From: a virus
DNA: 64,000 nt
IMG/VR virus record: IMGVR_UViG_3300008954_000025
Location: 1-64,000 of that record
Reading direction: 5' to 3' (one strand)
A program made the translations under genes and the position numbers. The notes below the pieces were generated by a model that saw only the letters and a program-made list of their open reading frames with translations, was not told the DNA's origin and did not search any database. Shown here in pieces: positions 7,797 through 16,644 of this stretch; the first letter of the stretch is position 1; each line of letters opens with the position of its first letter.

Positions 7797-9352
7797 CGCT
7801 GCGACGTTCACTGTCCTCGATGCGCGCATCCCTCGGCCTGTCGCTGTCGCCGTTCAACCACGGCGAGCGCACGCCAGGGCAGGTGCCGCAGCGCGACCCG
7901 GCGTATGCGGTGGCGCCCGAGGTGATGAAGCTGGCCACAGCGGCCGCGGTGCCCGAGGCGCAGCTGCTCCTGCGGCATTCGGCTCCGGTGTTCCGGGCCA
8001 ACGACGTCGCCAAGGGCCTGGGGCTGGATCGGCAGACGGAGAAGCGGCTGGGCAGCATGGTCCGCGACGCTGCGCACGGCGCCGTCAACGAGGCGGTCTT
8101 CCGTCAGGACCTGATGGGCCGGTTGTACAGCCAGGCCGGCCTCGAGCCGGAGCGCCGGCGGGCCGTCTTCCAGCGAGCGCTCATGTTCTGGCGGACGACG
8201 GACGGCGGCTCCGCGCGCAGGCAGACGCTGCGCAAGGGGCGCAAGACGGAGCTGCCGGTGTCGGCCGTGCGGGAGCAGGCGTCGACCAAGCTCGGCATCC
8301 CCCAGCACAAGCTCCCGCAGCGCGGGCGCGCGGACCCGGTCACGCAGGTGATGGGAGACAGCAAGCGCGCGATCCCACCCGGCTCCGTGCGCGTGCACTA
8401 CAGCAAGACGCGCGGCGGGTACGTGCGCGCGGAGAAGCTGCCGGACGGCACGTGGAAGATCTTGGGCAAGGTGCACGACAAGGACGGCGGCAGCGATAAG
8501 AAGAAGGACGCGCACCCCGAGCTGCACCCCAAGGACGAGCACCCCTCATCGCCGCCCCCAGGCAAGGAGCCCGTGCACACGCGGGACGGCAAGCCGTACC
8601 GGCGACACCCGAACCCCCCGATGACCGTAGGCAAGGCGGTCGTGTATTCTCATGGAGAAGCGGCCGCGGCCGAGGAGATGAAGAAGATGGAACGCGAAGA
8701 GCTGTTCAAGGCGATCAAGGACTTCCAGGTGCCGGCGGACGACGTCAGCAAGGGCGAGAGCATGGAGGGCATGCCGTCGCCTGGCGGCGCTGGCGGCACG
8801 ATGCAGAAGCTCGACAGCAGCGGGCACGAGAAGGACCCCGAGCAGCAGCTCAAGCCTGGCAACCCCGAGGGCCACGAGCTGGGCAACGGCGCGGGCTCCG
8901 GCGACGCCAACGGCCTGGGCAACGCCAAGCAGGGCAGCGAGGGGCTGGCCAAGGGCAGCGAGGGCGACGAGGCGCCGGCCGAGACCGTGGCCAAGGGCGA
9001 CCCCCGCGCGAACTACCCGGTGGCGATGCCGACCGCGCGCGGGACGCAGTGGACGCAGGGCCCGGACGCGCGCGTGGCCTACAGCTCCGTCGCCGACGAG
9101 CGCATCGCCAAGGCGATGGAGGACGGCACGCTGAGCCCCGAGCTGGGCGCGCCGTCCAGCTCACCGCTGTACGGCCTCAACAAGTGCGGCAACTGCGCCA
9201 CCGGGTTCAGCAAGGCGCTGACGGTGTGCCCCGACTGCGGCACCGACCGGCTGGCCGGCACCAACGTGGCGGGCCCCCGGGTGCAGCTGGCCAAGTCGGT
9301 GTCGCAGCGGCTGATGCCGCCGGCCGCGGGCGACCTGCACTTCGAGGACTAG
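7784..9352 (+). CDS. Head-region protein with zinc ribbon and low-complexity linker
   Basis: ATG 7784 is preceded by GAGGGAGG. The 522-residue protein lies between terminase and portal. Residues about 45-190 are helical and basic. About 200-250 is a small beta module (GSVRVHYSKTRGGYVRAEKL), then a Lys/His/Pro linker. A Gly/Asn/Lys-rich stretch near 365-410 includes GLGNAKQGSEGLAKGSEG. The C-terminus carries CGNCATG...CPDCG, a zinc ribbon near 465-485. It is probably a virion or assembly protein by position. No specific homolog is recognised. Confidence 0.6.
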   Translation: MPKLTLRRSLSSMRASLGLSLSPFNHGERTPGQVPQRDPAYAVAPEVMKLATAAAVPEAQLLLRHSAPVFRANDVAKGLGLDRQTEKRLGSMVRDAAHGAVNEAVFRQDLMGRLYSQAGLEPERRRAVFQRALMFWRTTDGGSARRQTLRKGRKTELPVSAVREQASTKLGIPQHKLPQRGRADPVTQVMGDSKRAIPPGSVRVHYSKTRGGYVRAEKLPDGTWKILGKVHDKDGGSDKKKDAHPELHPKDEHPSSPPPGKEPVHTRDGKPYRRHPNPPMTVGKAVVYSHGEAAAAEEMKKMEREELFKAIKDFQVPADDVSKGESMEGMPSPGGAGGTMQKLDSSGHEKDPEQQLKPGNPEGHELGNGAGSGDANGLGNAKQGSEGLAKGSEGDEAPAETVAKGDPRANYPVAMPTARGTQWTQGPDARVAYSSVADERIAKAMEDGTLSPELGAPSSSPLYGLNKCGNCATGFSKALTVCPDCGTDRLAGTNVAGPRVQLAKSVSQRLMPPAAGDLHFED

Positions 9353-9366
9353 GAAAGGTCTGACCA

Positions 9367-11181
9367 GTGGCGGACGGCAACGAGACGGGGTCGTTCCGGC
9401 GAACCCTGCTGAGCTTCGCGGCCAAGTCGGCCGCCGCTGGATTGGACCGCCTCGAGGACGCGCTCTTCGACAAGGGTGAGGGCGCGGACATCGGCACAGA
9501 GCCGACAGGCGGCGCAGGGGCGCCCGGCACCGAGGCTGCGGCGTCGTCCACGCAGGGCGCGCCCGTCGTCAAGGGTGGCGCGCTCGGCCGGACGCTGCAC
9601 AGCGACTTCGCCCCGGCGGCGCCGTCGACCGGGCTCCGCGACGCGATGATCTCGAAGGCGCAGGCCACCGGCGCGATCCCCGGCGAGCCGCTCACCGAAG
9701 CCCAGGCGATCTACTGGGACCCATTCGCCCTGGTCGAGCAGCTCGGCTACAAGGAGAAGCCGACCGCCATCACCTACGGCACGCTGCAGGCGATGGTCTG
9801 GCGGCTGCCGATCCTGCGCGCGATCATCAAGACGCGCGTGGACCAGGTGGCGTCATTCTGCCTGCCACAGCAGCCGCCGCAAGACCCGGGGTTCCGGATC
9901 CGGCTGCGCGAGACCGACCGCACCCCGCAGGCGTTCGAGCTCCAGGAGATGCGCCGCCTCGAGGAGTGGCTGCTCACGACTGGCGTGATCCAGGTGGACC
10001 GGCGCGAGCGGCACGGGATGGAGTACCTCGTCCGGCAGGTCACCAACGACACGCTGATGTACGACCAGCTCAACATGGAGGTCGTCAGCGACCGTAAGGG
10101 CCGGCCGAGTCAGTGGTACTCCGTCGACCCCGCGACCGTACGCTTCGTCGACTCCGCCAAGCTGGCGCCGGACCACTCGATGGACGCGCCCTACGCGGTC
10201 CAGATCTACGACAACGTCGTCACCGGCGAGTTCACGCGGCGCGAGATGGTGTTCGGCGTCCGGAACCCGCGCAGCGACATTCGCTCGCACGGCTACGGCA
10301 CGTCCGAGACCGAGATGATGGTCAACACCGTCACCTACCTGCTGTGGGGGATGGAGTACAACGGCCGGCAGTTCTCGCAGGGCTCGATCGCCAAGGGCCT
10401 GCTCAACATCAAGGGGCCGATGCCCGAGCGCCAGCTCCGCGCGTTCCGGCGGCAGTGGTACCAGATGGTGGCCGGCGTCGAGAACGCGTGGCGCACGCCC
10501 ATCGTCAACGCCGAGGACCTGGAGTGGATCGACCTCAACAAGTCGAACCGCGACATGGAGTTCGGGCACTGGCTCGACTTCCTGATCAAGATCGCGTGCG
10601 CCATCTTCGCGATGGACCCGATCGAGGTGAACTTCAAGTACGGCGGCTCGGGCCAGAAGGCCATGTTCGAGGCCGCCAACAAGGTGAAGATCGTCGAGTC
10701 GAAAGCGAAGGGCCTGCAGCCTCTGCTGAAGTTCGTCGCCAGCATCTTCAACGAGAACATCCTGTGGCCGAACAGCGAGGACTTCACGCTCGAGTTCACC
10801 GGGCTGAGCCCGATGACGCCGAAGGAGCTCGCCGACCTCGAAACGCAGAAGGTCCGGACGTACATGATGGTGGACGAGATCCGCGCGATGCACGACCTGC
10901 CGCCGCTGGCTGACGGCCTGGGTCAGATCATCGACTCACCGAACTGGATGGAGGCGCGACGCGAGCTGCTGCTGCAGGAGCAGATGGACGCCGAGCAGGG
11001 CGGCGGCAAGCCGTCGTCCGATGGCGGCAAGCCGTCGTCCAGCGGGGGCAGCAGCGCTACGGATACGAGCACGGCCACACCCGGCACGGCGCCGGGCGGT
11101 ACGCAGCAACCTCCTCCGCCGGTGACCAAGTCGCTGACCGGCGCGCTAGGGAGCGACACCGTCTGGGACATCAGGCTGTAA
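9367..11181 (+). CDS. Portal protein
   Basis: The 604-residue protein lies just after terminase and has the core of phage portals, the twelve-subunit ring at the capsid vertex through which DNA passes. Visible features are the early helix region (LPILRAIIKTRVDQVASFC), the clip and wing core with WYSVDPATVRFVD and RSHGYGTSETEMM, and the stem segment with FAMDPIEVNFKYGGSGQKA. It ends with FTGLSPMTPKELADLETQKV and a disordered Gly/Ser/Pro tail with an 18-base DNA repeat. The start is GTG 9367 after GAAAGG. Confidence 0.85.
   Translation: MADGNETGSFRRTLLSFAAKSAAAGLDRLEDALFDKGEGADIGTEPTGGAGAPGTEAAASSTQGAPVVKGGALGRTLHSDFAPAAPSTGLRDAMISKAQATGAIPGEPLTEAQAIYWDPFALVEQLGYKEKPTAITYGTLQAMVWRLPILRAIIKTRVDQVASFCLPQQPPQDPGFRIRLRETDRTPQAFELQEMRRLEEWLLTTGVIQVDRRERHGMEYLVRQVTNDTLMYDQLNMEVVSDRKGRPSQWYSVDPATVRFVDSAKLAPDHSMDAPYAVQIYDNVVTGEFTRREMVFGVRNPRSDIRSHGYGTSETEMMVNTVTYLLWGMEYNGRQFSQGSIAKGLLNIKGPMPERQLRAFRRQWYQMVAGVENAWRTPIVNAEDLEWIDLNKSNRDMEFGHWLDFLIKIACAIFAMDPIEVNFKYGGSGQKAMFEAANKVKIVESKAKGLQPLLKFVASIFNENILWPNSEDFTLEFTGLSPMTPKELADLETQKVRTYMMVDEIRAMHDLPPLADGLGQIIDSPNWMEARRELLLQEQMDAEQGGGKPSSDGGKPSSSGGSSATDTSTATPGTAPGGTQQPPPPVTKSLTGALGSDTVWDIRL
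11002..11040 (+). repeat. Two 18-bp direct repeats in the portal tail
   Basis: GGCGGCAAGCCGTCGTCC occurs at 11002-11019 and again at 11023-11040, three bases apart, encoding GGKPSSDGGKPSS. It is a recent in-frame duplication in a disordered linker, and so prone to length change. Confidence 0.8.
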
Positions 11182-11191
11182 GGGAGACACG

Positions 11192-11584
11192 ATGCGAGTC
11201 GAGCACCAAATCCACGTTCAGATCCACGACGACACCGACGCCAAGGACGCGCTGTGGGCGCCGGACAAGACGCTGGCCAAGACGGTCATCACGAACATGC
11301 AGCGGCACCAGGCCGGCACGTTCCAGATCGACGCGGCCGCGACGGAGAACCTGTCGCTCGGCGACATCGCGGCGGTGCGCGCGGTCTACATCGAGGTCGA
11401 CGGCAACTTCAACGTCGTGTGGAACGGCGGCGCCGAGATCTTCAACTACCTGCTCGCCGACACCACCAGCGGCCGCAAGGCGCGTTGCTTCAACGAGATG
11501 ACCGTGACCGCCTGCGCGATCACCAACCCGGGCGCGGCGGCCATCAACGGCCGCTACGTCGTGTACGGGGACCCGACGGCCTGA
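11192..11584 (+). CDS. Small beta-rich head protein, possible decoration protein
   Basis: The 130-residue protein follows the portal with the ribosome site AAGGGAGA. Its pattern of alternating hydrophobic residues (HQIHVQIHDD, AVRAVYIEVDGNFNVVW) suggests a beta-sandwich. There is no signal peptide or enzyme motif. Small beta proteins in head clusters are often capsid decoration or vertex proteins; that role is inferred from position. It is coupled to the next gene by TGATG. Confidence 0.5.
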   Translation: MRVEHQIHVQIHDDTDAKDALWAPDKTLAKTVITNMQRHQAGTFQIDAAATENLSLGDIAAVRAVYIEVDGNFNVVWNGGAEIFNYLLADTTSGRKARCFNEMTVTACAITNPGAAAINGRYVVYGDPTA

Positions 11585-11916
11585 TGCGCGCGCTGTACGA
11601 CAGGATCTCGCCGCGGCACACCGAGATGTGCGTCGGGACGCGAACTGCGGTGGCGTTTCGGCGCCGCGGGCGGAGCTTCGTCGTGCAGGTGCCCGGTGAC
11701 GAGCACACGCCCACGCTTCAGGCGATCAACCCCACGTGGGAGTACACGATGGACGGCCAGCGCCGGCTCATGTGCACGACCGTCGATGTGGAGCTGTACA
11801 TCAACGCGCGCCGCCGGCTGCTCGAACGCCACAACGGCACGCTGACCAAGTTCGCCCGGATCGCTACGGCGGCTGGCGACGAGCTGAACCGACGACCGTT
11901 CGGGTGTGTGAGGTAA
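11584..11916 (+). CDS. Hypothetical head-region protein, 110 residues
   Basis: ATG 11584 shares a base with the upstream stop. The protein is basic in its first half (RTAVAFRRRGRSFVVQV), followed by PTWEYTMDGQRRLMCTTVDVELY and an Arg-rich helix. No motif is recognised. It is probably a minor head or assembly factor given its place between portal and protease. It has only two cysteines and no predicted zinc site. Confidence 0.5.
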   Translation: MRALYDRISPRHTEMCVGTRTAVAFRRRGRSFVVQVPGDEHTPTLQAINPTWEYTMDGQRRLMCTTVDVELYINARRRLLERHNGTLTKFARIATAAGDELNRRPFGCVR

Positions 11917-11919
11917 GCC

Positions 11920-12894
11920 GTGCACTTTCACCTCGAGGCTGCGCAAGGCGAGTTGCGGACCAAAGGTCGGCGGCTGGTCAAGGCGATCGCGGATCGCTTG
12001 GTCGAAGAGGACGTCGAGCTGGCCAAGGCGCTGTACTCGACGCTGCTCGACCTGGCTGATGTGCAGGCGGCCGCCGAGCCGCTCAGCAAGAGCGACACCG
12101 ACGCGACGTACAACATCGCGGCCGGCTCGCAGATGGGGAACCGTGCGGTCGGCCCTGGCGGCTCCGGCCCGAACATCGCGTCGTTCTCGCCAGTCCAGCT
12201 CAAGCCGCAGACGTCGGCCAGGATGCGCGAGCGCGTCGAGGGCCAGAAGAAGACCGACGAGGAGCTCGCCTTCGCACGGCACGCCATGGACGTCCGCAAG
12301 GAGGGCATGAAGCTCATCTGGAACACCCCGGACGACTCGAAGGTCTTCGAGCTGCCGCAGCCGACACACCGCAGCGACACGGCGCAGAACGCGCTCGACG
12401 AGGCGCCGGCGCAGAAGCTCCGCCTCGAGGACAACGCGGACCGCCTGCGCGCGGGTTCGGCCGAGTCGGCGCCCAATCACGTGGGTCAGAAGCCCACGGG
12501 CCCGGCGCTGATGCTCCCGGCGAGCTATGAGAAGTGCGAGCAGCCCTCCGACGCAACCCCTGCAGCGGCGCCGACGCTCGGCCTGAGCGCTGCGGCGCCC
12601 AAGCCCGCTAGCGTCTCGCTGGATGGGCCGCTGGCCATGGGCGGTTCGCACACGGTGAAGAAGCGCGGCCTGGGCGAAGTCACGCTCACCCGCGGCGATT
12701 CCGGCTACACTGTCGACATGGACGGCTTCGATCCGGTGGAGTTCGCCTCGCTGTCGGCTGCGTGCGACCACGTGTGGGCACGTGCCAAGGGGTACGACGG
12801 CGCCGACGCCTACAAGGAAGCGCACGGCGTGAACAAGGTGCCGAGCGGAGCTGGATGGAAGTTCTGGGGTCTCAAGCGCAAGAGGGCCGCCTAG
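11920..12894 (+). CDS. Hypothetical head-region protein, 324 residues
   Basis: It starts at GTG 11920, just after the upstream stop. The N-terminal 60 residues are helical (GRRLVKAIADRLVEEDVELAKALY). The middle is Pro/Ala-rich and likely disordered. The C-terminal 90 residues form a compact domain with TLTRGDSGYTVDMDGFDPVEF and a Trp/Lys-rich end. It shares the short L-x-K-S pattern (PLSKSDTD) with neighbouring head proteins. It could be a minor capsid or internal protein; no family is recognised. Confidence 0.5.
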   Translation: MHFHLEAAQGELRTKGRRLVKAIADRLVEEDVELAKALYSTLLDLADVQAAAEPLSKSDTDATYNIAAGSQMGNRAVGPGGSGPNIASFSPVQLKPQTSARMRERVEGQKKTDEELAFARHAMDVRKEGMKLIWNTPDDSKVFELPQPTHRSDTAQNALDEAPAQKLRLEDNADRLRAGSAESAPNHVGQKPTGPALMLPASYEKCEQPSDATPAAAPTLGLSAAAPKPASVSLDGPLAMGGSHTVKKRGLGEVTLTRGDSGYTVDMDGFDPVEFASLSAACDHVWARAKGYDGADAYKEAHGVNKVPSGAGWKFWGLKRKRAA

Positions 12895-13160
12895 TGTCCG
12901 TGCACGTTCCCACGAAGCTGGTGCTCGGCGCCGACGACCTCGGGTCGATTCGGTGTCCCGGGTGTAAGAACAAGGCGCTGCAGAAGTCGTCCGACGGTGC
13001 GCTGACCCTGCGGCCCAAAGGCCCGGTGCGTTTCGAGGACGACCGCTGCTTCATGAAGTGCTTCCACTGCGACCGCTCGATCGAGCTGCCGCTGGCGCTG
13101 GCCAAGAGCGAAGACGCCGCCCCTGCGCGGGTCGTGCTTCGCATGCCCGCGCACCGCTGA
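12894..13160 (+). CDS. Small zinc-ribbon protein
   Basis: GTG 12894 overlaps the previous stop (TAGTG). The 88-residue protein has IRCPGCKNKALQ and, about 30 residues later, KCFHCDRSIEL, a two-knuckle CxxC...CxxC zinc ribbon like those of transcription factors or RNA polymerase subunits. It ends the first head operon: a hairpin-rich gap of 177 bases follows. A regulatory nucleic-acid-binding role is plausible but unproven. Confidence 0.6.
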   Translation: MSVHVPTKLVLGADDLGSIRCPGCKNKALQKSSDGALTLRPKGPVRFEDDRCFMKCFHCDRSIELPLALAKSEDAAPARVVLRMPAHR

Positions 13161-13191
13161 CGGTCGGGGCGCAAAACGCCCAGCTTGACCG
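13161..13191 (+). other. Small hairpin in the gap before the protease gene
   Basis: CGGTC...GACCG encloses GGGCG-CAAAA-CGCCC, giving a two-part stem with a bulge of five bases. It begins directly after the stop codon at 13160 and could protect the 3' end of the upstream mRNA or act with the next hairpin. Confidence 0.35.
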
Positions 13192-13261
13192 GACCCCGGA
13201 AACAACAGTAAGACCGAAGACAGGCTCGGTCGGGAAACGTCGTTCGCGCGGCAGATTCCGG

Positions 13262-13309
13262 AAAGGGGCGCAAGTGATGGTCTGGCACGGACCTCACCTG
13301 CGCCCCTTT
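13262..13309 (+). terminator. Long hairpin with T-rich end, probable intrinsic terminator
   Basis: An 11-bp stem (AAAGGGGCGCA at 13262-13272 with TGCGCCCCTTT at 13299-13309) is extended inward by GTGA/TCAC and GGTC/GACC around a 7-base loop. TTCCATTTT follows. It would separate the packaging-portal unit from the protease-scaffold-capsid unit. As it precedes the protease gene by only 29 bases, it could also work as an attenuator. Confidence 0.6.
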
Positions 13310-13337
13310 TCCATTTTAAGCCGAGCCCGGAGACGAA

Positions 13338-14261
13338 GTGGACGAGCTCTGGGACGAACTGGTGAAGGGCATGACCGGCGACGGCACGTTCCGCTACTTC
13401 GCACCGATCTCGTTCTTCGAGAAGGCCGACGCGCCCAAGGGCGAGCAGCGCCGGTTCGGCGGCATCAGCACGACCGACGAGAAGGACCAGGAGGGCGAGC
13501 AGATCCTCCAGCGCGGCCTCGACTTCGACAGCTACTTCATCAAGAAGGGCTGGTTCAACGACAACCACGCCAAGAACGCCGGCGGCATCGTCGGCTACCC
13601 CTCGGGCGTCCAGTTCTTCAAGAAGGGCTCCAGGCTCCCTGACGGGACCACGGCGCGCGCCAACCTGCATTGGACCGAGGGCTACCTACTCAACGGGCAC
13701 CCGCCCGCCGACGCCATTTGGTCGGCCGGCATGGCGCTGCAGAAGTCCGGCGGCGGCCGGCGCCTCGGCCAGTCCATCGAGGGCAAGGTGCTCCGGCGGA
13801 CTGGGGCCGACAACAAGACCATCGCCCGCGCGCTCGTGCGCAACGTGGCCATCACGCACTGCCCCGTGAACGTGGGCAGCTCGCTCAACTTCCTGGCCAA
13901 AGCGCTCGTCGCGGCCGAAGAGGCCGAGAACGGCGAAGCGCGCCAGCCCGGGGACGAGTGCCCCGAGACTCCGAAGCCCGCGCGCAAGGACGAGAAGATC
14001 GCCGCGCTGGGCATGGGCGCGCCCGGAGCAGCTGCCGGCTCGGCGACCGGGCTCGGTGAGCAGCCGGGGCCGTCGGCCGGGCGCATCATCACACCGCAGT
14101 CGCTCGAGGACGACCTGACCAACACCGCACACAAGTCACTGACGCGTGGGCAAGCGTTGGACGTGATCTTCGCGCGGTTCCCGAGGCTCAGCGCCGCCGA
14201 AGCCGGCCGCATGCTCGACCTCACCTACACAATGAAACGGAAGGGGCTTCTAGCGCCATGA
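13338..14261 (+). CDS. Prohead maturation protease, XkdF/S78-like
   Basis: The 307-residue protein precedes the scaffold and capsid genes, the usual place of the enzyme that cleaves scaffold and capsid N-termini. It has a serine-protease-like core: RRFGGISTTDEKDQEGEQI, KKGWFNDNHAKNAGGIVGYP with a candidate catalytic His, and RNVAITHCPVN near 190. The C-terminal 100 residues are Pro/Ala-rich and end in a small helical domain with LTRGQALDVIFARFPRL. GTG 13338 follows GGAGACGAA. It overlaps the next gene by 4 bases. Confidence 0.65.
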   Translation: MDELWDELVKGMTGDGTFRYFAPISFFEKADAPKGEQRRFGGISTTDEKDQEGEQILQRGLDFDSYFIKKGWFNDNHAKNAGGIVGYPSGVQFFKKGSRLPDGTTARANLHWTEGYLLNGHPPADAIWSAGMALQKSGGGRRLGQSIEGKVLRRTGADNKTIARALVRNVAITHCPVNVGSSLNFLAKALVAAEEAENGEARQPGDECPETPKPARKDEKIAALGMGAPGAAAGSATGLGEQPGPSAGRIITPQSLEDDLTNTAHKSLTRGQALDVIFARFPRLSAAEAGRMLDLTYTMKRKGLLAP

Positions 14262-15061
14262 AGATGACCAACTGCAAGGGGTGCAACAAGGAGTACCCGG
14301 ACAACGCGCTCAACGGAGGCAAGTGCAAGGGCTGCATGAGCAAGAGCGAGGAGGACACCGTGACCACGGACGAGCTCAAGAAGTCGATGGACAAGATCGA
14401 GCAACTGACCAAGGCGGAGACGCCGGAGGCGCGCAAGCAGGACCTGCTGCAGAAGAGCCTCAACGGCAGCGCCAGCGCCGAGGAGCAGGGCGAGCTGGCC
14501 TCGCTGCTCAAGGGCGAGAAGCCCGCAGGCACCGACGTCGCCGGAGACCTGGCCAAGTCGCTCACCGACGGTGACGACCTGCAGAAGTCCATCGACGTCA
14601 GCGGCGCGCTGGCCGACCTCGTGGGGAACCTCGAGAAGGCGCTGGGCGCCGTCGGCGAGCGGATCGAGAAGTCCGCGTCGCATCAGGGCGAGGTCAACCT
14701 CGTGCTGGCCAAGGGCCTGCTCGACAGCTGCAAGCTGACCGTCCAGACCAACGACCTGGTCAAGAGCCTGCAGACCGAGATCGAGTCCTTCGGGCGCCAG
14801 CCCGCAGGGCAGCGCCGCTCCGCGAGCACGCCGAGCGACGTGGTCAGCAAGGCGCACGGCGGTCAGGCCCCGGGCGAGGACCAGATCACCAAGAGCGACG
14901 TCCTCAACATCATGGAGGCCATGTACGACGAGGGTCGCACGCCGATGGCGCCATGCGGCGAGGATCTCAACAAGGCCATCGCGAAGATGGAGAGCGTCGG
15001 CGACGTCAGCGCTCCCCTGATGCGTGACCTGGCCGCGTTCCGCAGCAAGCGGATGAACTAG
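14258..15061 (+). CDS. Scaffold-like coiled-coil protein with N-terminal zinc ribbon
   Basis: This acidic, helical 267-residue protein directly precedes the major capsid gene and follows the protease, matching the capsid scaffold position. Residues about 5-27 form CKGC...CKGC, an unusual zinc ribbon on a scaffold. The rest is rich in Glu, Lys, Leu and Ala with repeated short L-x-K-S sites (DLQKSI, LAKSL, LVKSL, ITKSD), which could be protease cleavage points. ATG 14258 overlaps the protease stop (ATGA). A scaffold role is inferred from order and composition. Confidence 0.6.
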   Translation: MKMTNCKGCNKEYPDNALNGGKCKGCMSKSEEDTVTTDELKKSMDKIEQLTKAETPEARKQDLLQKSLNGSASAEEQGELASLLKGEKPAGTDVAGDLAKSLTDGDDLQKSIDVSGALADLVGNLEKALGAVGERIEKSASHQGEVNLVLAKGLLDSCKLTVQTNDLVKSLQTEIESFGRQPAGQRRSASTPSDVVSKAHGGQAPGEDQITKSDVLNIMEAMYDEGRTPMAPCGEDLNKAIAKMESVGDVSAPLMRDLAAFRSKRMN

Positions 15062-15107
15062 GCACCGTCGAAACGACTCGGTTCCAACGAAGAAGGAAGG
15101 AAACACG

Positions 15108-16559
15108 ATGCAAGGTCACAACATGGTGAGCTGGCGCGACTACGAGGGCGTCGACGGTCACGGGCAGGCAACTGTCCAGGACGTCGTCGAGCTCAAGAAG
15201 GCGCTGTCTGCGGGCTCGTCGATCAACGCGCCGGCGACGGCGGCCGGAGAGGGCTTCCCACTCCGCGTCGAGAGCCTGGAGCGGACGCTCAAGAACACCA
15301 CGTATCGGATGGAGCACATCCGGTTGTGGAAGAACATCCCGAAGGTGCCGGCCTACAACACGGTCGAAGAGTACAACCGGGTGAACGAGTACGGTGCCCA
15401 CGACCAGGGCGCCTTCATCCGAGAGGGTGAGCTCCCCGGCGAGACCGACGCGACGTACGAGCGGGTCTACGCGACGGTGAAGTACCTCGGTACTCTCCGC
15501 CGCGTCACCCACGTCATGAGCCTGGTCAAGCCGGCCCACGGGAACGTGATCGCGCAGGAGACGGTGGCCGGTACCATGTACCTGCTCCGTCAGCTCGAGC
15601 GCGCGCTGTTCTACGCGGACTCCACGCTGGACACCGACCAGTTCGACGGGTTCGAGGCGCTGATCGCGAACAACGCGCCGGCCACGCACATCATCGATCT
15701 GCGCGGGTCCCCGCTGACCGAGGACAACCTCATCGACGCGGCGCTCACCGTGCAGAACGCGCCTGCGTACGGCATCCCGACGCACCTGCACATCAACCCG
15801 GCGGTCAAGGCCGACCTCGTGAAGAGCTTCTTCCCGAAGGCGCGCTACGACCTGATGGAGAAGCCTGACGGGATGGTGGGCCTCAACATCAACGGGTTCA
15901 CCTCGCCGGCCGGCGACGTGAGGTTCGAGCCGAACGTCTTCATCGACGACGGCGGGCAGGTCCCGACGGCCGCGGTCGGCCCCGTGGCCAACATCCCGGC
16001 GACGCCGGCGCTCACCGTGGCTCCGGCCGCGGGCGGCGCGGGCACGGGGCCCTTGTGGCTCGCGGGCACCGGCGACCACGACGTGGGCGCGTACATCTGG
16101 CGCATCGTGGCGGTGAACCGCTTCGGCCAGAGCGCGTCCCGCCGGTTCCCCGCGGGCGCCGCGACGTTCACGCCTACGGCGGGTCAGTCGGTCACCATGA
16201 CCGTCACCGACGGTGGTGGACCGGCGGCGTCGTACTTCAAGGTCTACCGGACCTTGCGCGCCGGCGCGGACAACACCCAGCGGCTCATCCTCCGGGTGGC
16301 CAACGGCGGCGGCGGCGTGTTGGTCACGGACCTCAACGCGCGGCTCCCGCAGACCACGACTGGGTTCATGTTCCAGCAGGACAACACGAACATGTCGTTC
16401 GCCCAGCTCGCGCCCATGATCAAGGTGCCCCTGGCCATCGTCGACACGGCGATCCGCTGGATGCAGCTGATCTACGGAACGCCGAAGCTGTACACCCCGA
16501 ACCACAACGTGCTCTTCCGGAACATCGGACGCGCCGCCGACTTCGTCGGCACGCCGTAG
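15108..16559 (+). CDS. Major capsid protein with inserted Ig-like domain
   Basis: The 483-residue protein has strong expression signals (GAAGGAAGG before ATG 15108). It shows an HK97-type layout: N-terminal arm, then PAYNTVEEYNRV, AQETVAGTMYLLRQLERALFY, and NINGFTSPAGDVRFEPN. Between residues about 288 and 422 lies a separate beta-sandwich (YIWRIVAVNRFGQS, TMTVTDGGGPAASYFKVYRT), reading like a fibronectin/Ig-fold surface domain. The HK97 fold then resumes with MIKVPLAIVDTAIRW and LFRNIG. The domain probably projects from the capsid. A strong hairpin follows the gene. Confidence 0.8.
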   Translation: MQGHNMVSWRDYEGVDGHGQATVQDVVELKKALSAGSSINAPATAAGEGFPLRVESLERTLKNTTYRMEHIRLWKNIPKVPAYNTVEEYNRVNEYGAHDQGAFIREGELPGETDATYERVYATVKYLGTLRRVTHVMSLVKPAHGNVIAQETVAGTMYLLRQLERALFYADSTLDTDQFDGFEALIANNAPATHIIDLRGSPLTEDNLIDAALTVQNAPAYGIPTHLHINPAVKADLVKSFFPKARYDLMEKPDGMVGLNINGFTSPAGDVRFEPNVFIDDGGQVPTAAVGPVANIPATPALTVAPAAGGAGTGPLWLAGTGDHDVGAYIWRIVAVNRFGQSASRRFPAGAATFTPTAGQSVTMTVTDGGGPAASYFKVYRTLRAGADNTQRLILRVANGGGGVLVTDLNARLPQTTTGFMFQQDNTNMSFAQLAPMIKVPLAIVDTAIRWMQLIYGTPKLYTPNHNVLFRNIGRAADFVGTP

Positions 16560-16591
16560 AGCCCTGAACAGGGCCTGAGCACAGGGACATG

Positions 16592-16621
16592 AGGGGGGCT
16601 GGCCGCGGGGCTGGCCCCCCT
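16592..16621 (+). terminator. GC-rich hairpin after the capsid gene
   Basis: AGGGGGGC at 16592-16599 pairs perfectly with GCCCCCCT at 16614-16621 around a 14-base GC-rich loop. A smaller hairpin, GCCCTG-AA-CAGGGC, lies at 16561-16574. No T-run follows, so it may be a partial terminator or an mRNA-stabilising structure that raises capsid output relative to downstream genes. Confidence 0.5.
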
Positions 16622-16644
16622 CACCACCAAGGAGGAGACGCACG

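Noticed and set aside
11002-11040. CRISPR-like repeat
   Set aside because: There are only two copies, three bases apart, coding for a Gly/Lys/Pro/Ser linker in the portal. No array elsewhere was seen.
12704-12720. Another TACACT-N6-ATG leaderless site
   Set aside because: It is inside the 11920 gene in frame (YTVDMDG) and lacks TG before the TA, so it is most likely chance.
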